Shown in pieces: positions 11,401 through 25,700 of a stretch of 64,000 nt of DNA. Where the stretch lies: assembly GCF_015832195.1 (NCBI RefSeq), contig NC_052027.1:12458149-12522148 (forward strand). The letters run 5' to 3'. Position numbers and translations under genes: made by a program. Positions within the stretch are counted from its first letter, which is position 1, and every line of letters starts with the position of its first letter. The DNA comes from Motacilla alba alba (Eukaryota; Chordata; Aves; Passeriformes; Motacillidae). Under the pieces are notes generated by a model. That model was not told the origin of the DNA. It saw nothing but the letters and a program-made list of their open reading frames with translations, and made no database searches.

Positions 11401-13555
11401 CTTGAGCTACCCTGTGATATTATTTGATAGAAAACAAGTATCAGTAAATAAAAACAAACAAACACTAACAAACATGAACTGGAATAATTTGCAGAGACAA
11501 ACTGCCTTGCCACTCTCTATAAGCCTTGATTTAAGCAGAAAAAGGGAAAAAATTGGATTTGGTGCCTCTGTACATTTTTGTAGGCAAGAATAAAAACAGT
11601 CTCTAAAAAATGGGAGCTGAGAATGGAAGCCTAGATATGAAATAAAAATGCCACTGTCTTTTACAAGAAGCCTCAGGTTGGTGTGGTCCTTGTGGCACTG
11701 TGCCAGCTAAATCCAGCCACAGAGCAATACTATGTGACCTAACTGGGCAACAGCAAAAGCAGGTATTTCTACAAGTGACTGGCTACTCTGGGGATGAAAA
11801 TCACACTGGAAGAGGATCTGGAAACTAACTCAGGAAGAGAACCTGGCAGCTCTCTGTTCCTCAGCCTCCTCCCCTCCTTTTTCAAGGCAGAGCCCTTTGG
11901 TGGCTGCTCAAGCCCTTGTGGTGTAAAACCTCTGCCCAGAGCTTCTGCAGCTCCAGCTGCCTCTGCCCCTGCCCAGGCACTGCTGCCCTTCTCTCCTGTC
12001 ACAGGAGATGAGGCCACCAACTCCTGCACACCAAGTGACATCTCCAGCACCAAGGGCAGGAGGCTTGGCCAATGCAGGGCACTCCCAGGAGTCAGAAGAG
12101 CCCTCTGTGCACCTACAGCCATCCAGCAGACACGACCTGAGATTCCTCACTTACTTTATAGCACTGACAGCTCCAGCTAGGAAGGGCTGGGCCACCACCA
12201 GCTGCTGAGATACTCTGAAAATTGCTTCCATTCCTGAACACCAGAAATGCCCTGCAATGAACTGTAAATCACTCACAACTGTTATATTATAACTTGGAAT
12301 ATAAGTATATTCTCTTCTCTCTATATATCCTGTTATTTTCATGCCACTATTAGAGAGCTATCTTCTGTTCCTCTGGATTTTAATATTTATAGTAATTAGT
12401 GCAAAAATAAATATTTCTCTTCAAACAAGATTTCTCTTCTGGTTCAAAAGGTGAATGCACATCTAATACTATACAAAATAAATATTACACAGGGTATGGA
12501 ATATGGAGTGCAGATTACAAGCTGTAAACAGACACCACTTTGAAAAATGCTTTCCAGAACTGACTCTAGGATGTAGGATTGGTATCATCTCTTACTTCAG
12601 AACTGGTAAATTCTGTTTGGAAAATCATAAAAAGACTAAAGAGCCTCAACTTATTTCCAGTAGATGTACTGTACTAGCAGCAAGGCATTTACATATGCAG
12701 AAGATTTTCATATGATGGAATTCAAGATGTTCCTGCAACTCTAAGCATGTTTTATAAAAATGAACTCAAAGGTTTACAGCTTTTTATTCCAAGTACTGGG
12801 GAAAAACCAAGAACATGGATGGCACTTGTGCTACAAGGCTATATACATGACTGTTATCATTTGATGAGGAATGCTTTTCTTCATGCAAAGAATTTCAACT
12901 GCATCTCATCAGCTCTTATCTAGGTCTGACAGTATCTTTTTCTCCTGTTGAAATAAGTTTTTTTGGCATTGAATTCACCAAAAAAAAAAAAAAATCAAGA
13001 CAGTATCATACTGTGCAAAATGAAACAAAAAGATCCTTCTGTTTACAACTATTGCACTGATGTTAAAGGGGACCCTTCTAACTCAATCTAAGAACAGGTA
13101 TGTGCAACAAACTGGGTAAAGCTTAGCACTGTCTTATTTGGACATCCACTTTTGTTTCCAGCAAGGTGTTCTCCCTACTGCAGTGTAAAGAACAAATTTC
13201 AGTGTTACTGCTGAAGGCCAGTGGGTTTTCAGTTTTGCTTCCAAAGCAGTCAGTTGCACAGAGGTAAGTGGGAAACACCCACATTTTTCCCATACTGCAG
13301 AGAAGCCTTGAGAAAACATATGTTGGTAATAAACATGGCAGCATCACTGTGCTTCATCTGGCATACAAGAGAAATTATACTGACAGGAAATAATCACTTA
13401 ACTGAGAAAGAAAAAATCAAGGCATAATAGGGTCTATATATTGTGAAGTCTTTTCTATATCGTGACAGACCCTCCACCTACATTTCACCTCTTGTAGAAC
13501 TTGTGCCATTTCACCAGATATATTAATGATTCCAATTTTAATGAAGCAGGCAACC
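8402..13555 (-). other. APPL1: probable APPL1 3' UTR
   Basis: Downstream (on the minus strand) of the APPL1 stop there is no further gene until ASB14. Minus-strand AATAAA signals are seen at 12783-12788, 8998-9003 and 8402-8407. Mammalian APPL1 has a 3' UTR of several kilobases as I recall, so much of this region is probably UTR. The end point is a guess. Confidence 0.4.
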
Positions 13556-13705
13556 TTAGGCTTCAGATTCTCTCTTCTTCTTTCCATCTTCTCCTAAATC
13601 ACTGTCTTCTGACTGGCTGCTGCTAAGGACCACAAACTGTCCTTCTGTGCTGCTCTGGTTGGATCTGCTGGAAGCTGCTATCAACCGGCTCTGCTCCTCC
13701 AAGTC
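13556..13705 (-). CDS. APPL1: APPL1 terminal coding exon 22
   Basis: Residues 660-708, DLEEQSRLIAASSRSNQSST through the acidic/basic tail GKKKRESEA, then TAA (reverse of TTA at 13556-13558). Confidence 0.96.
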   Translation of the reverse strand, partial: DLEEQSRLIAASSRSNQSSTEGQFVVLSSSQSEDSDLGEDGKKKRESEA

Positions 13706-16700
13706 CTAAGTTGAGAAGGGGGGTTGGGAAATCAGAAAAAGAGTATTACCCTTAAAGCCATCTGCAACGAACACAGGATACCACTATTACAATTCCTAAA
13801 TGGTCTATCAATACTATCAGTGGTCAGCTTTGGACAAAACTGCAAAAGAAAGTAAGTAGAAAAAAACTAATATTAAGAAATAATGACAAAAGGTACCTTC
13901 TCAATTTGCTTTTGTTTATTCAGTTCTTTTTGCTGTTTCTCTTTGACTCTGTCTATTTCCTTCTGCTTTTCTGAGGCTTTGCGATCCTAAAGAGCAAAAA
14001 TGTAAATAAAGTCAGTAACAACAGCCTGAGATGTTTGGGACACTACTGATTGATATGAGCTTGCTCAAGACTGTGACTTCACTGTTTTGCATATTCTGTT
14101 TTAAAGGACTGATATGGTTGTTAAAAGTAGCAAAATTAATCCTATATTGCATATTGTTCTACAGTAGATATTGGTCAGTCTTTTCATTTGAATTTAAATT
14201 CTAGGAAAAAAATCCCTTAAAATATACAACAGTATTATTGCACCTAGAGGCATCTTGCAGAATGCAATCTATTACACATATTTAAATATACCCCTTTCCT
14301 TCCATTCCCCAGCATCCTTTGCTCCAAAAAGATTCTTACCAGTTCTGCATGTAAAGCTATCTGTTTGGCCAATCCAACAGAGTCACAAATCTAAACACAA
14401 AACAGATGGAAATAGTTAAAAATGCCTTTAAATTTAAGCCAGCATCCCAAATTAAATACACCAGCGCATTAAAGCATTTGCAGGCACTTTAAATGACAGG
14501 TTTAACTTTTTCAGTACCTAAAAAATGCCTTAGACAGCTTTAATGGATCTAGCATCTTGGAATCCATATTCACAACTGATACAAGTCCCAACCATCACCA
14601 ATACCTTTTCCCCTTCATTATTTGATTCAAATATATAGCAGATGGAAGTCTGGCGGCTCTCCATTCTCCCTCCTGAGGTTCTAAGCACAAATCCAAACAG
14701 GCGCTTATTCTCCTGGTGTGTAGCATACAGCACTACATTGGGCAAAGGGAACTGCCAAAAGGATCAGATAGGGAGAGATTAAAACTGATTCCAAGTATTT
14801 GCCACATGAGGTTTCAATACACTGCACATTAATTAATGCACAACCACAGCACAAGAAGTTACCCGACCAAATGTAATTACAAAGCACAAACAGATTAGAC
14901 AGCAAGGACTAAATTATTGCAAAGACAAGCAAATGTCAAAACTCCATGTAAGAAAAAGGGACTACATTTGCAGTGTGGGTCAGTCATCTTCTCTAAAAGT
15001 GGATACACTCCTGTTTTATGTTGTTTTAATCGTTCATTAAAGTTACGTTTGTGACTAAGCTTTCAATTTTGAGTTTCATGTAAAGGCACTACTTCTCAAA
15101 AACCTTTACTGCAATTAGCTCAGTTCTCCTAATTATATAAGCAAGAAAAAAAAACCTCAACCCATACCTGCATTAGTTTGTCACAAGAAAACTGTTTTGC
15201 ATTCTTATTCCTAAAAGAGACTGGACTTCAAATTATCTTTTTAAGACTCATCAAACAATAAATTTAAAAATTCTGAGAGTCTCTACCAGAGCTGCTATGA
15301 ACTGAAAGGATGAGTTTTCCTGGAATTAGAGGTGTGCATTCAGTATATGGGCCATACCCTCAGTTGATGTACCTCACTCGTAGAGGGTGACAGCTTTGGA
15401 GCATTTTTGAACTTTATGTCAAAACATTAAAAACAAAACCCCAAAACGAAACAGAGAAACCAAACAGCAAACAAACCCTCTTGGACTTCAGAACTAATGT
15501 GACTCCATCACTAATTTTCTCTCGTTTGTATTTCAGCCTCTCAGATCACAGGGATAAGGAGTCTCAAAAGCCAATCTGACCTATTGGAATCACTCCCCTA
15601 AACCTGATTTGCAAGTGTTTCTAAATGTCTGCACTGGTCTCCTAATAGCAGTGGAAATTTGGTGGAAATCTCATGCTATCAGTGATTTTTGCTATCATCT
15701 AATAATAATATTTTTAAAGTAGAAGAATTACATTGCTGGGTATTTATCTTAAAATGGAAAGTTACTTACTCGTAGTCTTGTAACTTGTGTCTGTGGATCA
15801 ATTAACCTAAAAATTTGTTTTTAAAGACAAACCAGAAAGTAAATTTTACCAAAGTGAAAGAAGATCATTCTGTAAATAAACATCAGTAGAAGACAGGAAG
15901 CAAACTTACTTTAGACAGTCACAAGTGACTAACAAGTGTGACTCTGTCATCCTGAAAACGTTGTGGATGGCGCGAGCTGCGAGTATTTGACGCATTGTTT
16001 CATAAACAACGTCTGGGCTCTCGTCAGACCTCACTTCCATGGAGCCAAGAAATCTTACAATAAATAACTGATGAAGAATTGAATCTAAGAAAAAATAAAA
16101 GTATTGAAAAAAACAAACTCAATTTTGTGTTTCCCATTCAAAATCAAAGGTGGATTGCAGTCAGGAAAACTCCAAGCTCCTCCTAACTTGGAAAGAGATT
16201 ACTCCTACTTAGCAATTAGAGGTGCAGTTACTACACAGCACATCACACATCTTTGCATTTGGGTAATGAATACAAAAGATGCAATTAATCATTTTTACAG
16301 CAGATTTTCAGACAGCAGTTTGATTTAACTTATCAAATACCTTGCAATGTAATTAAGCATTTTAAAACTGGTGTCAAATTAAAAGAGAGAAGCTAGAGAT
16401 GAAAACAGAACTATAATTGTCAATACTTATTTTTATTTTGCATTGAAGTGAAATTTTGTTTTACCTTCTGTTTCAGGTTTTGAGCCTCCAGATTCACCAA
16501 AAGGGTTTGTGCGTCTATCAAAAAATGAAAACATTAAAGCAGGAGTCAGATTACAGGAACCATTCATGGGCAGTGCAGTAGTCTCATGCTCTGTCAAATA
16601 CCAACATGTGATGAGTTCACAAACTTGTCATCTGGAGGAATAATGTATCATGAACCATAAGGAGAAGCAATTCAATCAGGAGTGAGACATAACTTGCTGT

Positions 16701-19700
16701 ATTTGAGGGCCCACATTATGAGGAAAATACCAGATATTATTGTCCTATTGCTGCCACAGATAGTTTTGCTTACTTTTTTTTTTTTTTTAAATATTTGAAT
16801 TAAACCCAAACCAAAAACCTTGGTAATGTTTGAAAAGTTTTAGGGGATGAAATTTCACAGAACAGCTTCAGGAAGCACAGCCAAAAACCAAGCCCTTTCA
16901 GTACTCCTTAAGAGCACCCACTTCTCATCACTGTCAAGGTGTTGAATTACTTACTCAGGAGAAGCTCCTGGGTTTGTTTCAAATGCAGCTTTCTCAAAAC
17001 ATCACTGGGGTTTTACTCCTAGAGAGTCAAGAGAAATATGGCTACTTCTGGCTCTCAGAGACACAATTACTATCAGTTACAGAGAAAAGTGAAAATACTC
17101 TAGGCTTCCAAGTCTGCATTTTTCAAAAACAGTAAAGGAACAGTAAAGGAAATGGGGACATTTTATTTAAAATTTGTAGAGGAAATGACCCATTCCCTCT
17201 GGCTGATTGGTAGCTGAAAAGCTATTGGCAAGGGTTCAATATAGTTCAAATTAGGTTTTTTATGGGATTAATGAAAGTGTTACCTTGATAGTGTTCTAAA
17301 AACAAATTTCAGAACTATAAGAAAAAAATTGTTCAGTTACACATGCTGACTACCAGTCTATTTCATCAATTATCAGAAATGTTTTAACTAATACACGTCT
17401 GGTTTAAAGTAATAAAATTTTGCTAGATTGAAGCCAAGATGGCATTGCTACCATGTTTAGATAACATGGCCTCAATCAAGAATCATCCCATTAAAGGCTG
17501 ACCTGTGTAATTACAGTAAAACCAAATTCTTTCTACCAGCATCTTCTATTTGCTCAGGCTTTTCTTGTCCTTTAATATTGAACTGGAACAGTAAATGCAA
17601 AATCTCACAGGATCTCTCAAAAGGCAAAAATAAAATTTAAATATATGTCATCAGTATCAGAAACCAAGGAAAGGACTTCTTTTTTAATATCAAACATGTT
17701 ACCTATCTGTACAAACACTACAGTTCTTTATTAAGGCCATGGTTAATTGAAAATACTGAGCTCAACTCTATCATTTCTGCTATGAAAAATATTATTGTCT
17801 AGATGAGAATTAAAACTGATGACATCACAGGATATTCTGAGTTGGAAGGGACCCCCAAGGATCAATGAGTCCAACTCTCCAGTGAATGGCCCACACAGGG
17901 ACTGAATCCACAGCCTTGGTGTTACTGACACCTGCTCTGATCAGGCTACTAAAGCAGTTAAGTCTTAAACTCTCCACTTCCTGCAATACAGTTTAAGTCT
18001 ATTTCAAATCAGTGTCTTCTGAAGGATCTAGTTGGCCACCTGCTTATCCTGCTATACCAAGCAACAACAAAAAGAAAACTGTGGAAAAAAGGAAAAAATA
18101 GTTGTGTATATATAATTTCAACTCTTACATCTGTGAGATGCAATTCAAAATTCAAATATTTTTCTAGAGGCAGGGGGATATAACACATTTTTGTGACGAA
18201 TCACATAAATTAGTTTTCATCTCTGGCTGTTTTTGTTGTTGTTAAGAGCAGCTGGATCTGCAAATACATTTTGTTCATACCTGAATTCTATAGATACAGC
18301 TCCAGAAATACAGTGATGATTTACAGGTCTTTGGTTTTTAGTACATCTCCCACTCAAATCTAATAACAAGTAGGAGAAACTGCTTTTATGTTTTGGATGA
18401 CCTCTTAAGATGATTTTAAGTTGTCTGTATGTAAAATTACTCTAGAAGCCTAGACCATTTTCACTCACCTTTCAGCTTAAGAGGAGTGTCATCGTATGCC
18501 ATCATCACCTGGAGGCAGGGCTACCAAATTTCTCTTGAGTTTCCAAGAGGAAATAACCCAAGCTGCTGGGTGAGCAAGCAATAGGAAAGGAAAATACTTT
18601 GTGAAACCAAAAGTTTAAAATAAATCGATAAATAAAAGCATTGGCTGTTAAAGCAAGAAAAGCTGCTGCAAAATAGAGAACTACTCCTTGACTCTAGTGA
18701 TGTAATTAAGCCTTTTCTTACAATTCCATCAAACAGTTTAACAAATTGTTTTGCTCCACTGGCCACTGCAAAATTTGTGACATCGGTCACAAAAAAAGGA
18801 AAGGAAAAAGGCAATGTGTGTGCTGCAGCTGCATCTTAAATGTGGTTTTCTTGTTTGTTGGTTTTTGAATTAGTAACATTAACTTTAGGGAATTTTTCCC
18901 TTCTCTCTACATTTCCTACCTGCCCGATTGCCCTGATGACTTTGCTTGGCCAGGCAGATCTTCACTGACTGGAGATATGATGTCAAATTGGATGGGAGTG
19001 TCAGGGGCAACAAGGGAATCCAAGGAAAGTGCTGAGAGAGCTGCTGACTCAGAGCCCAGGGACCCTGTGCTGCTGGTACGAGCTGCAGGAGGACGAGATT
19101 GCCTACAACAAAACCAAAAAGGCAAAGGTAGGGTATGTGGGCTCAGGCTGGCTGATAATGAATTAAACCATAGGGGACATCAGTACAATATTTCATACCT
19201 TAGATGTAAAACAAAACAAGAACCAAAAACCTGAAGATCAGGGTATAGCAAACAAATCTATGTACCTAGTCAAATTTAAGTTGAAGTTACTACTTCCATT
19301 AATAATTGTATCCGATTGATTTAACATCAATATATAATCACAAATTAAGTATAATACAATCTGAGGAATTGGACAGATGAGGAGAAATCTCATCATGAAA
19401 TCACATAACAAAACAGATATGATGAAGCCAACCAAGTGTCTACCAACTGGCATTAGGATTACTTGTAACAATGGATGCTCAGCAGTGCTTCAGCAGTGAA
19501 AGGAGAATGCAGGAAATTTTCCTCTGGCCTATCAAAGATTTAGTTCTGATCACAAAAATATTTGTAGGTTTGATAGGCTTTTTTTTTTTTCCTGGAACTT
19601 TAGCCAGGATTTTCTTTTTATATGAGCACCTCACGTGCCCTCTGGTTGCTTCACTTACACAGCTGGCCTCATGCTCTCGTGCCTCTGCTGGAAGGAAGGA

Positions 19701-22700
19701 GAAGGAGTGACAGCCTCCAGAGCTGACTGGTTCACACGGGCAGCAATCTCCTGCAGCAGAGATGAGAAACAATAACTGAAAACATTTTTCTCCAAATAAA
19801 CTTTCAGATTTTATTTATATGCAACTGGAAGAAGTTATAAACTCAACCCTTCATGAGAATCTTGCATTCTTAAATTTTCACCAACACACCTGCAGCATTT
19901 TCTTCCAACTTTTCTTCAAACACATAACCTGATGTTAACTTTCCCATTTTAATTGAACACATTGGCCTTCACATTCTGCCAATGTAAATAAAAGGCAGCA
20001 ATAGAGAAAAGCTCCAATAATAACTCTGGCAAAATAAGCAAATGTATCCAGGAAAACAAAAACAAAAATCTCATTTGAGAACTGCAGCCCTCAACTGTGA
20101 ACTAAAACCTATGAAGACACACTTCATCTATAGATACATGCTCTGTTATAAAACAGTTTTTATTGGGCCAATTCCCCTAATTTAGTAAGCAAAAATTGTT
20201 ATGTAAGTCTTTATCAATATGAATTTGCTCTATAAATATAAATGCTAACATATTACTCATAACTATAAATTTTAGTAGAGTTACCTCAGGGTTTTCACTT
20301 AGATATATCTGCTTAGATATGTTGTTTATGGTGCATATCCACTGAAAAAAAAGAAAAAAGAAAACAAATTAATCTGTTATGTTTTTCTAAACAATCTTGA
20401 TTGAATACCTGAGTTGCTAGTTTCAGCACTTTTTCTACTTTCTTTGTAAATTCAGGGAGCCAAATATTTGCACACCCAGCTTGTCATTAAATTCACTGCC
20501 CCTGCATACTGCACCCTACACTTCAAGATTTTACTCACAGAAGTTATTTTAGTCATACTAAAACTAAAGCTTAACTCACAACTCTAAGGAATTTAAAAAA
20601 ACCCTCATTAGGATTCTCTGTTCTTTATTCTGTGCTGCAGATGACATTGTTTCCTCAAGACATTATAAAAATTCAATTTAGCTTTTGTGGAATTTGCTCA
20701 TTTCTTGCATCTGCAAGCTAGAATCTCCCTTCTCTCTCTGCTCTGGAAAACCATTTGCTCCTGTTCCTGGCTTTTCAACTTTTATCTGAAGGAGGAAACT
20801 AACAGGAACACTAAGATAAACACAGTGTCACTAACAAAGACAATTTATTAAAAAGTAGAAACAGAAAAAAATATGCAGTATCCAGCCATGGGTAGAAATG
20901 TATTCTTTCTGTGCAGCAGAAAATCACTGGGCTCCATGCACACCTCCTATAAGCTTACCTCTTCATAATCTTTTTTACTTTCTGCCTGTAAGATTGAAGA
21001 CCTGAAAAAGGAGGATGGAAAACACAGTTTTTTGTATTTAAAATGCCTCACAAATACAGTCAGGCAAGAAATTACATTTTCATCTTTACACACTGAACAA
21101 CAAGTTTGAAAGGCTGACGATTGTGTTTGTGCTGAGTGCAGTCAACATTTAATTAGGATGAGGAGGAATCTATGCTTTCCTTTCAACAGGAAACAGAAAA
21201 GGAACACAATTCTAATTGTGTCCATATAATACTTAAGTATTCACAAAATGCAATAACATGTGATTGTCAACTAATTACCACAATCTTATTTTGAAATACT
21301 ACTCAGCTACATTATAGAGTTTATAAACAAAACTCCAGTTAACACTGTTAAACCAGATTTTGCTTCTAAATATCCACAGAATATATCAAGTTAACATCTG
21401 GCCAAAGGCAGACCATCTATCTTTCTTTTCCTAATTAGTGAGTCCAGTATTTCTTACAAGAAGCAGCAGTGTAAGACCACTCACTTTTTGCCATCAAAAG
21501 ACGTTATCTGAAAGCAGTACCGTCTGTCCTCACAGTCCACAGCCATCACAGAGCAATTGTCTATGTCCATGACAAGTCCCCCAGCCACATCTCCTCTTGC
21601 CTGGCTCATCAGATTTCCACCTTGAGTGAAGTAAAACTGTCTCTCCCAGCTGGAAGACACCAGCCCTGTCTTACTAAAAGATAAAAAGAAGTCCTTAGTT
21701 AGTCTCCCTTCTTGCTCAGACACTCTATATGGTGTTCTAATATAGAAATTAATGCCTCATTCAGTAAGTATTTTGCCTTAGCTGTTGTAGTAAAAATAAT
21801 CAACTTTTTTTTTTAATTCCTTGGAGCTTATTATATAAATTACAGCAAAAAAATTTAAATGTTACAACTTATTTTTAATAGCTCTGAAACACAGCTGTGG
21901 GACTTCCTTAGATGCACAGCTCCCTCCTGTGGACAATGAGCCACTGCTGCATGGAATCCAGAAGCTCCTTCCAAGGGCATTTTGGTTAACAGAGTGTTTT
22001 GCCTTGTTTAGATCAAAATTACAATGTTTTATTAGTAATTTGAATTCCAAAGCTTTAACAGACACTTCCAGAACAATCCTGATAGATGGAATCTTGTTAC
22101 TTTCCAGTTAGGATGCAGAAAATTACACTCTGAAACCTTTTTTTTTTTTTTTAAACTGTGAAAATTCAGGCAAAATCAGACTAAAATCAGGATAATTATG
22201 CTTTGTACCTGAATGACATTATGTCAGTGTAACAATGAATTTAATACTAAATAGGTGAAAGAAACAGAATAGCTCTTATGTGACTTATTCAACTAAATGT
22301 ATAAAATCAGCATAGCTAACATCTCAAAAAAATTTCCAGCTTCTTTAGCTTTCCTTTCCCAAAATTAAATGCTCTGGAATTTTTAAATAACAAGTTACTC
22401 TTACTTTCTTGCATTGAGATAGCCAGCTTTCCGTGTTAGATTCCTATGGGCAGGAAATTTGGCAGGATCAGGATCAGGCAAATACAGTGGATCACTGGCT
22501 ACTTCCAAGTCCTCTATGGTTTGTTGCATGTTTTCTACTTCACAATCCATTTCCCTGCGAACACTAAGATCAAAAATGTGTTATTAGTAAATAGAAACAG
22601 AAAAAAATAATCTGCATAAAAGTTCAAAATCCAACAAAGCCAACTTACTTCTGTACACTTGTGCCAATATTGGTCAAAAATTCTTCCAGTTGCTCCGTAA

Positions 22701-25700
22701 GATTTTCTGAACCCATTTTAAAAAAGCTTATCTTTAAAGAAAAAAGGAGGAAAAGGGAGAATTTAGTCATTAATAAAACTACACTAACAATTAACAGGTG
22801 AAGTCATAGGAGTTAAAGTTTCTCAGAGAAATGTGTTTCCATCCCTCATTCCCACCAAAGCCCCTTACTAAAAGCAGCAGAATGTGTGTTTGAAGGCTGC
22901 TGCTGGCACTGCAGTGACATCTGTGTCACAAGGACATGAACAGAACTGCCTGGAGGAAATACAGAAACACACAGGAAACACTCCCAGGGTCTCTCTGTCC
23001 TTTTTCAATGCCACCATTTTCCTAACTGTTGTCATGGAGGGGTTATTTGGGGCACATAGGAGAGAACCTGTGAGGATTTGTCGAGGGCCATCCACAGGGA
23101 ACTAACAATATGTATTTGAAGCACAGGGGACTCCATAGCAGGCCAGAAAATCTGCCACAGCTACACTGAGGTTAGAACAGGAAGCCCTGGGACATGGCTC
23201 TGCCCTTCTGAATCTTCCTTAGATTCATCAAAAAGCTCCACCTAAGCAACAGGTTGCACTTACTTCATCAAAACATGCAGAACTTGGCTCTTAAATACAA
23301 GCTGCAAAGTTTCAAAAGAAAGCAAGGGTCCTTGCCTTTGGAAAGCTTTCAGACAGTGTGCAGAAGCTGATTTCTACTCAGGTCACTGTAGCAGTGCCAG
23401 ATGCTGGAAAGCTTGACTTGCAAAAAAACCCAAAGCTCATGCTTAATAACATACTTCCAAAAATACAAATTAAGTCTGTCCAAATAACTTTATCATAGTT
23501 CTATTTTCTGTTGCACCCATCCTCAAGTAAACAAATAATGAACTTATTAATATTAAGCAAGCTTATTAAATATTAAGCAAAACCAAAGCAGAAAGTGTTA
23601 GCATTCTGGCTCTTCCACAGCCTTGATTGACAACAGTAGTTTTGTGGCTTTTGATGAGCATCTCATTTCAGAACAGCTGCCATAGGAATGAGTTTAACTG
23701 TCTCCATGGTATTTGCTGAGAAGGTTCACTCCTATGTCCACTTGCATGAAAGCTCTAATCAGTTCTTCCATTTAGTGGAACCAAGTGCCCAGCAGTGAAA
23801 ATCTAGGCCTTACATCAAATTCAACCATCTGAGTTTTGGGGGAAAATTAACCATGATATCTGTCACCCAGAGTTTGCTAAAAGACTCTGTGATGGCAGTG
23901 AGGGCACATCCTGAAGAGATTCCTGCAGTGAGTGGGCAAGGAGCAGTGCTAACTCCCAGCACCAGCAGGGCAGCAGCTGTGACAGCCCAGAGAACTGGAT
24001 GGGTGGGTCTCCTTCTCCATTTCCTTCCTTGGACTGCAGAGGAGGGCTTGCAATGGATTTCAGCACATCAACCTTCACGAAGTACTTTTATTTCTTCTTT
24101 CAGACCTACAGCTTTCAGAATCTGAAATTACCTGAGCTTGCATGTATCCTAGCAAGGGTTCCAGCAGAGAAATCTTCTTTTTGTACTGGAGAGTATTTAA
24201 TGCACAGAAATAATGCATCATAGTCTGATGCTGTTTTTTCCTTGAAGTATATACATCTTCTGTAACTTCAGCCTTGATCTGAAGAGACACAGACAAGGGG
24301 AGGAAAAAAAGGAATGTTTGAGATTGGCATTGATCACATGCCTTCTGGACAGCTTTATAGCCAGCATGGAAAACCCACAGTCATGTTCTACCCTCTATCA
24401 CCAGCTGCTGCATATTTTACTATTCTACTTCTCTAATTTAAACATGAGATACGTGAAAAACTAACACAGCATTCTTTTCTACCTGGAAAGTGTGGTTATT
24501 TCTTCACAAAAACAAACTGAATATGACATCACAATATTATTCCTAAAGCATTGTCAGTGGTACAGGACAGGCATGTATTGGAGAAACCTGCTTTTCTGTC
24601 TGGACTGCTAAAAGCTATCAAGTGTCACACAGAATCTGCCATACACTGTGTTCCACCATAAATATCTATGAAATGAAAATGATTTCTTATCTTCTTTAAA
24701 AATCTTTATATAAAGATTTTGTTTTACAAACCTTTTCATTTTCCTTTCTTTTTGACAACCGACTGTATCTGGTAATGGCAGCATCATGGTCTAAGCAATC
24801 AAGAGAGAATTTATGATCATTTTCACAAATTAATGACTTATGAAACAGATCAGAAAACCTTTTATATCAAAGTGTTACAGACAGCTGAATGCAAAGTTCT
24901 GTCATATTAACACCTTGAGGAATAGTTCTCTGTTTATAATCACTTCACTGCAACAAATACTGGGGCTGAAGAAAAATTCTAACCAGATGCAAATGTTGCC
25001 AAATTGTTACAGAGTTCCCTAAACATCCACTATTTTTCAAAGAAGAGCTGTCCATTAAGTAGAAAACCTTTATATTATAAAAACCTTTATCTAATATTTT
25101 TTGCTTCTAAAGCACATAAACAATTTTCACTGAGAGAAGTAGAATCTTATTTAAATAATAATTTCTCAACATGGATATATTAAAGGCAGCTAAAAAATAG
25201 CTTCTGAAAATAGGGACGAGAACTATGAAATTCATTTTAGGAAGGTAATTTTTTTTATTGATCTGGCCCTGTCTTTAAGAAGCGAGCTAGCACCTTACTC
25301 TTTCTCTAATTTTGGTGACATAATCCTACATTATTTAATAATCATACATAGACTTTAAGGTTTTGTAAAAAAACCCTTTCAATTTGCCTTAATGCTTCAG
25401 TACACAGAGCAGAGATTTACAGGTGAACCAGGGAAAGTTGAGTGCCTAAGTATCACTCAGAAAAATTACACTTTAATTAGTTACTTTAAGACTACAGGCT
25501 TAACTCCACTAGTTAAGGACAAATAATAATCTACAACAACAGTGCTGTCTTGTAATATTGATAAGATTACGTATGTGACACTTACCATTGCTTGCAATTT
25601 GGAAAACTTCTTTTAGAGTTAATATCTCTAAAAAAACAACATATCACAATTTAAATAAGTTGTTATTAATGTAACATTCATGTATTACAGTTTCTCATGT

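Noticed and set aside
11769..12180. Overlapping open frames of 117-128 codons on both strands in the region downstream of APPL1.
   Set aside because: Ser/Ala/Pro-rich low-information sequence, no family motif, inside the probable APPL1 3' UTR.
22860..23110. Opposed open frames in APPL1 intron 8 considered as a retroelement.
   Set aside because: No recognisable reverse transcriptase, LTR or CR1 landmarks.
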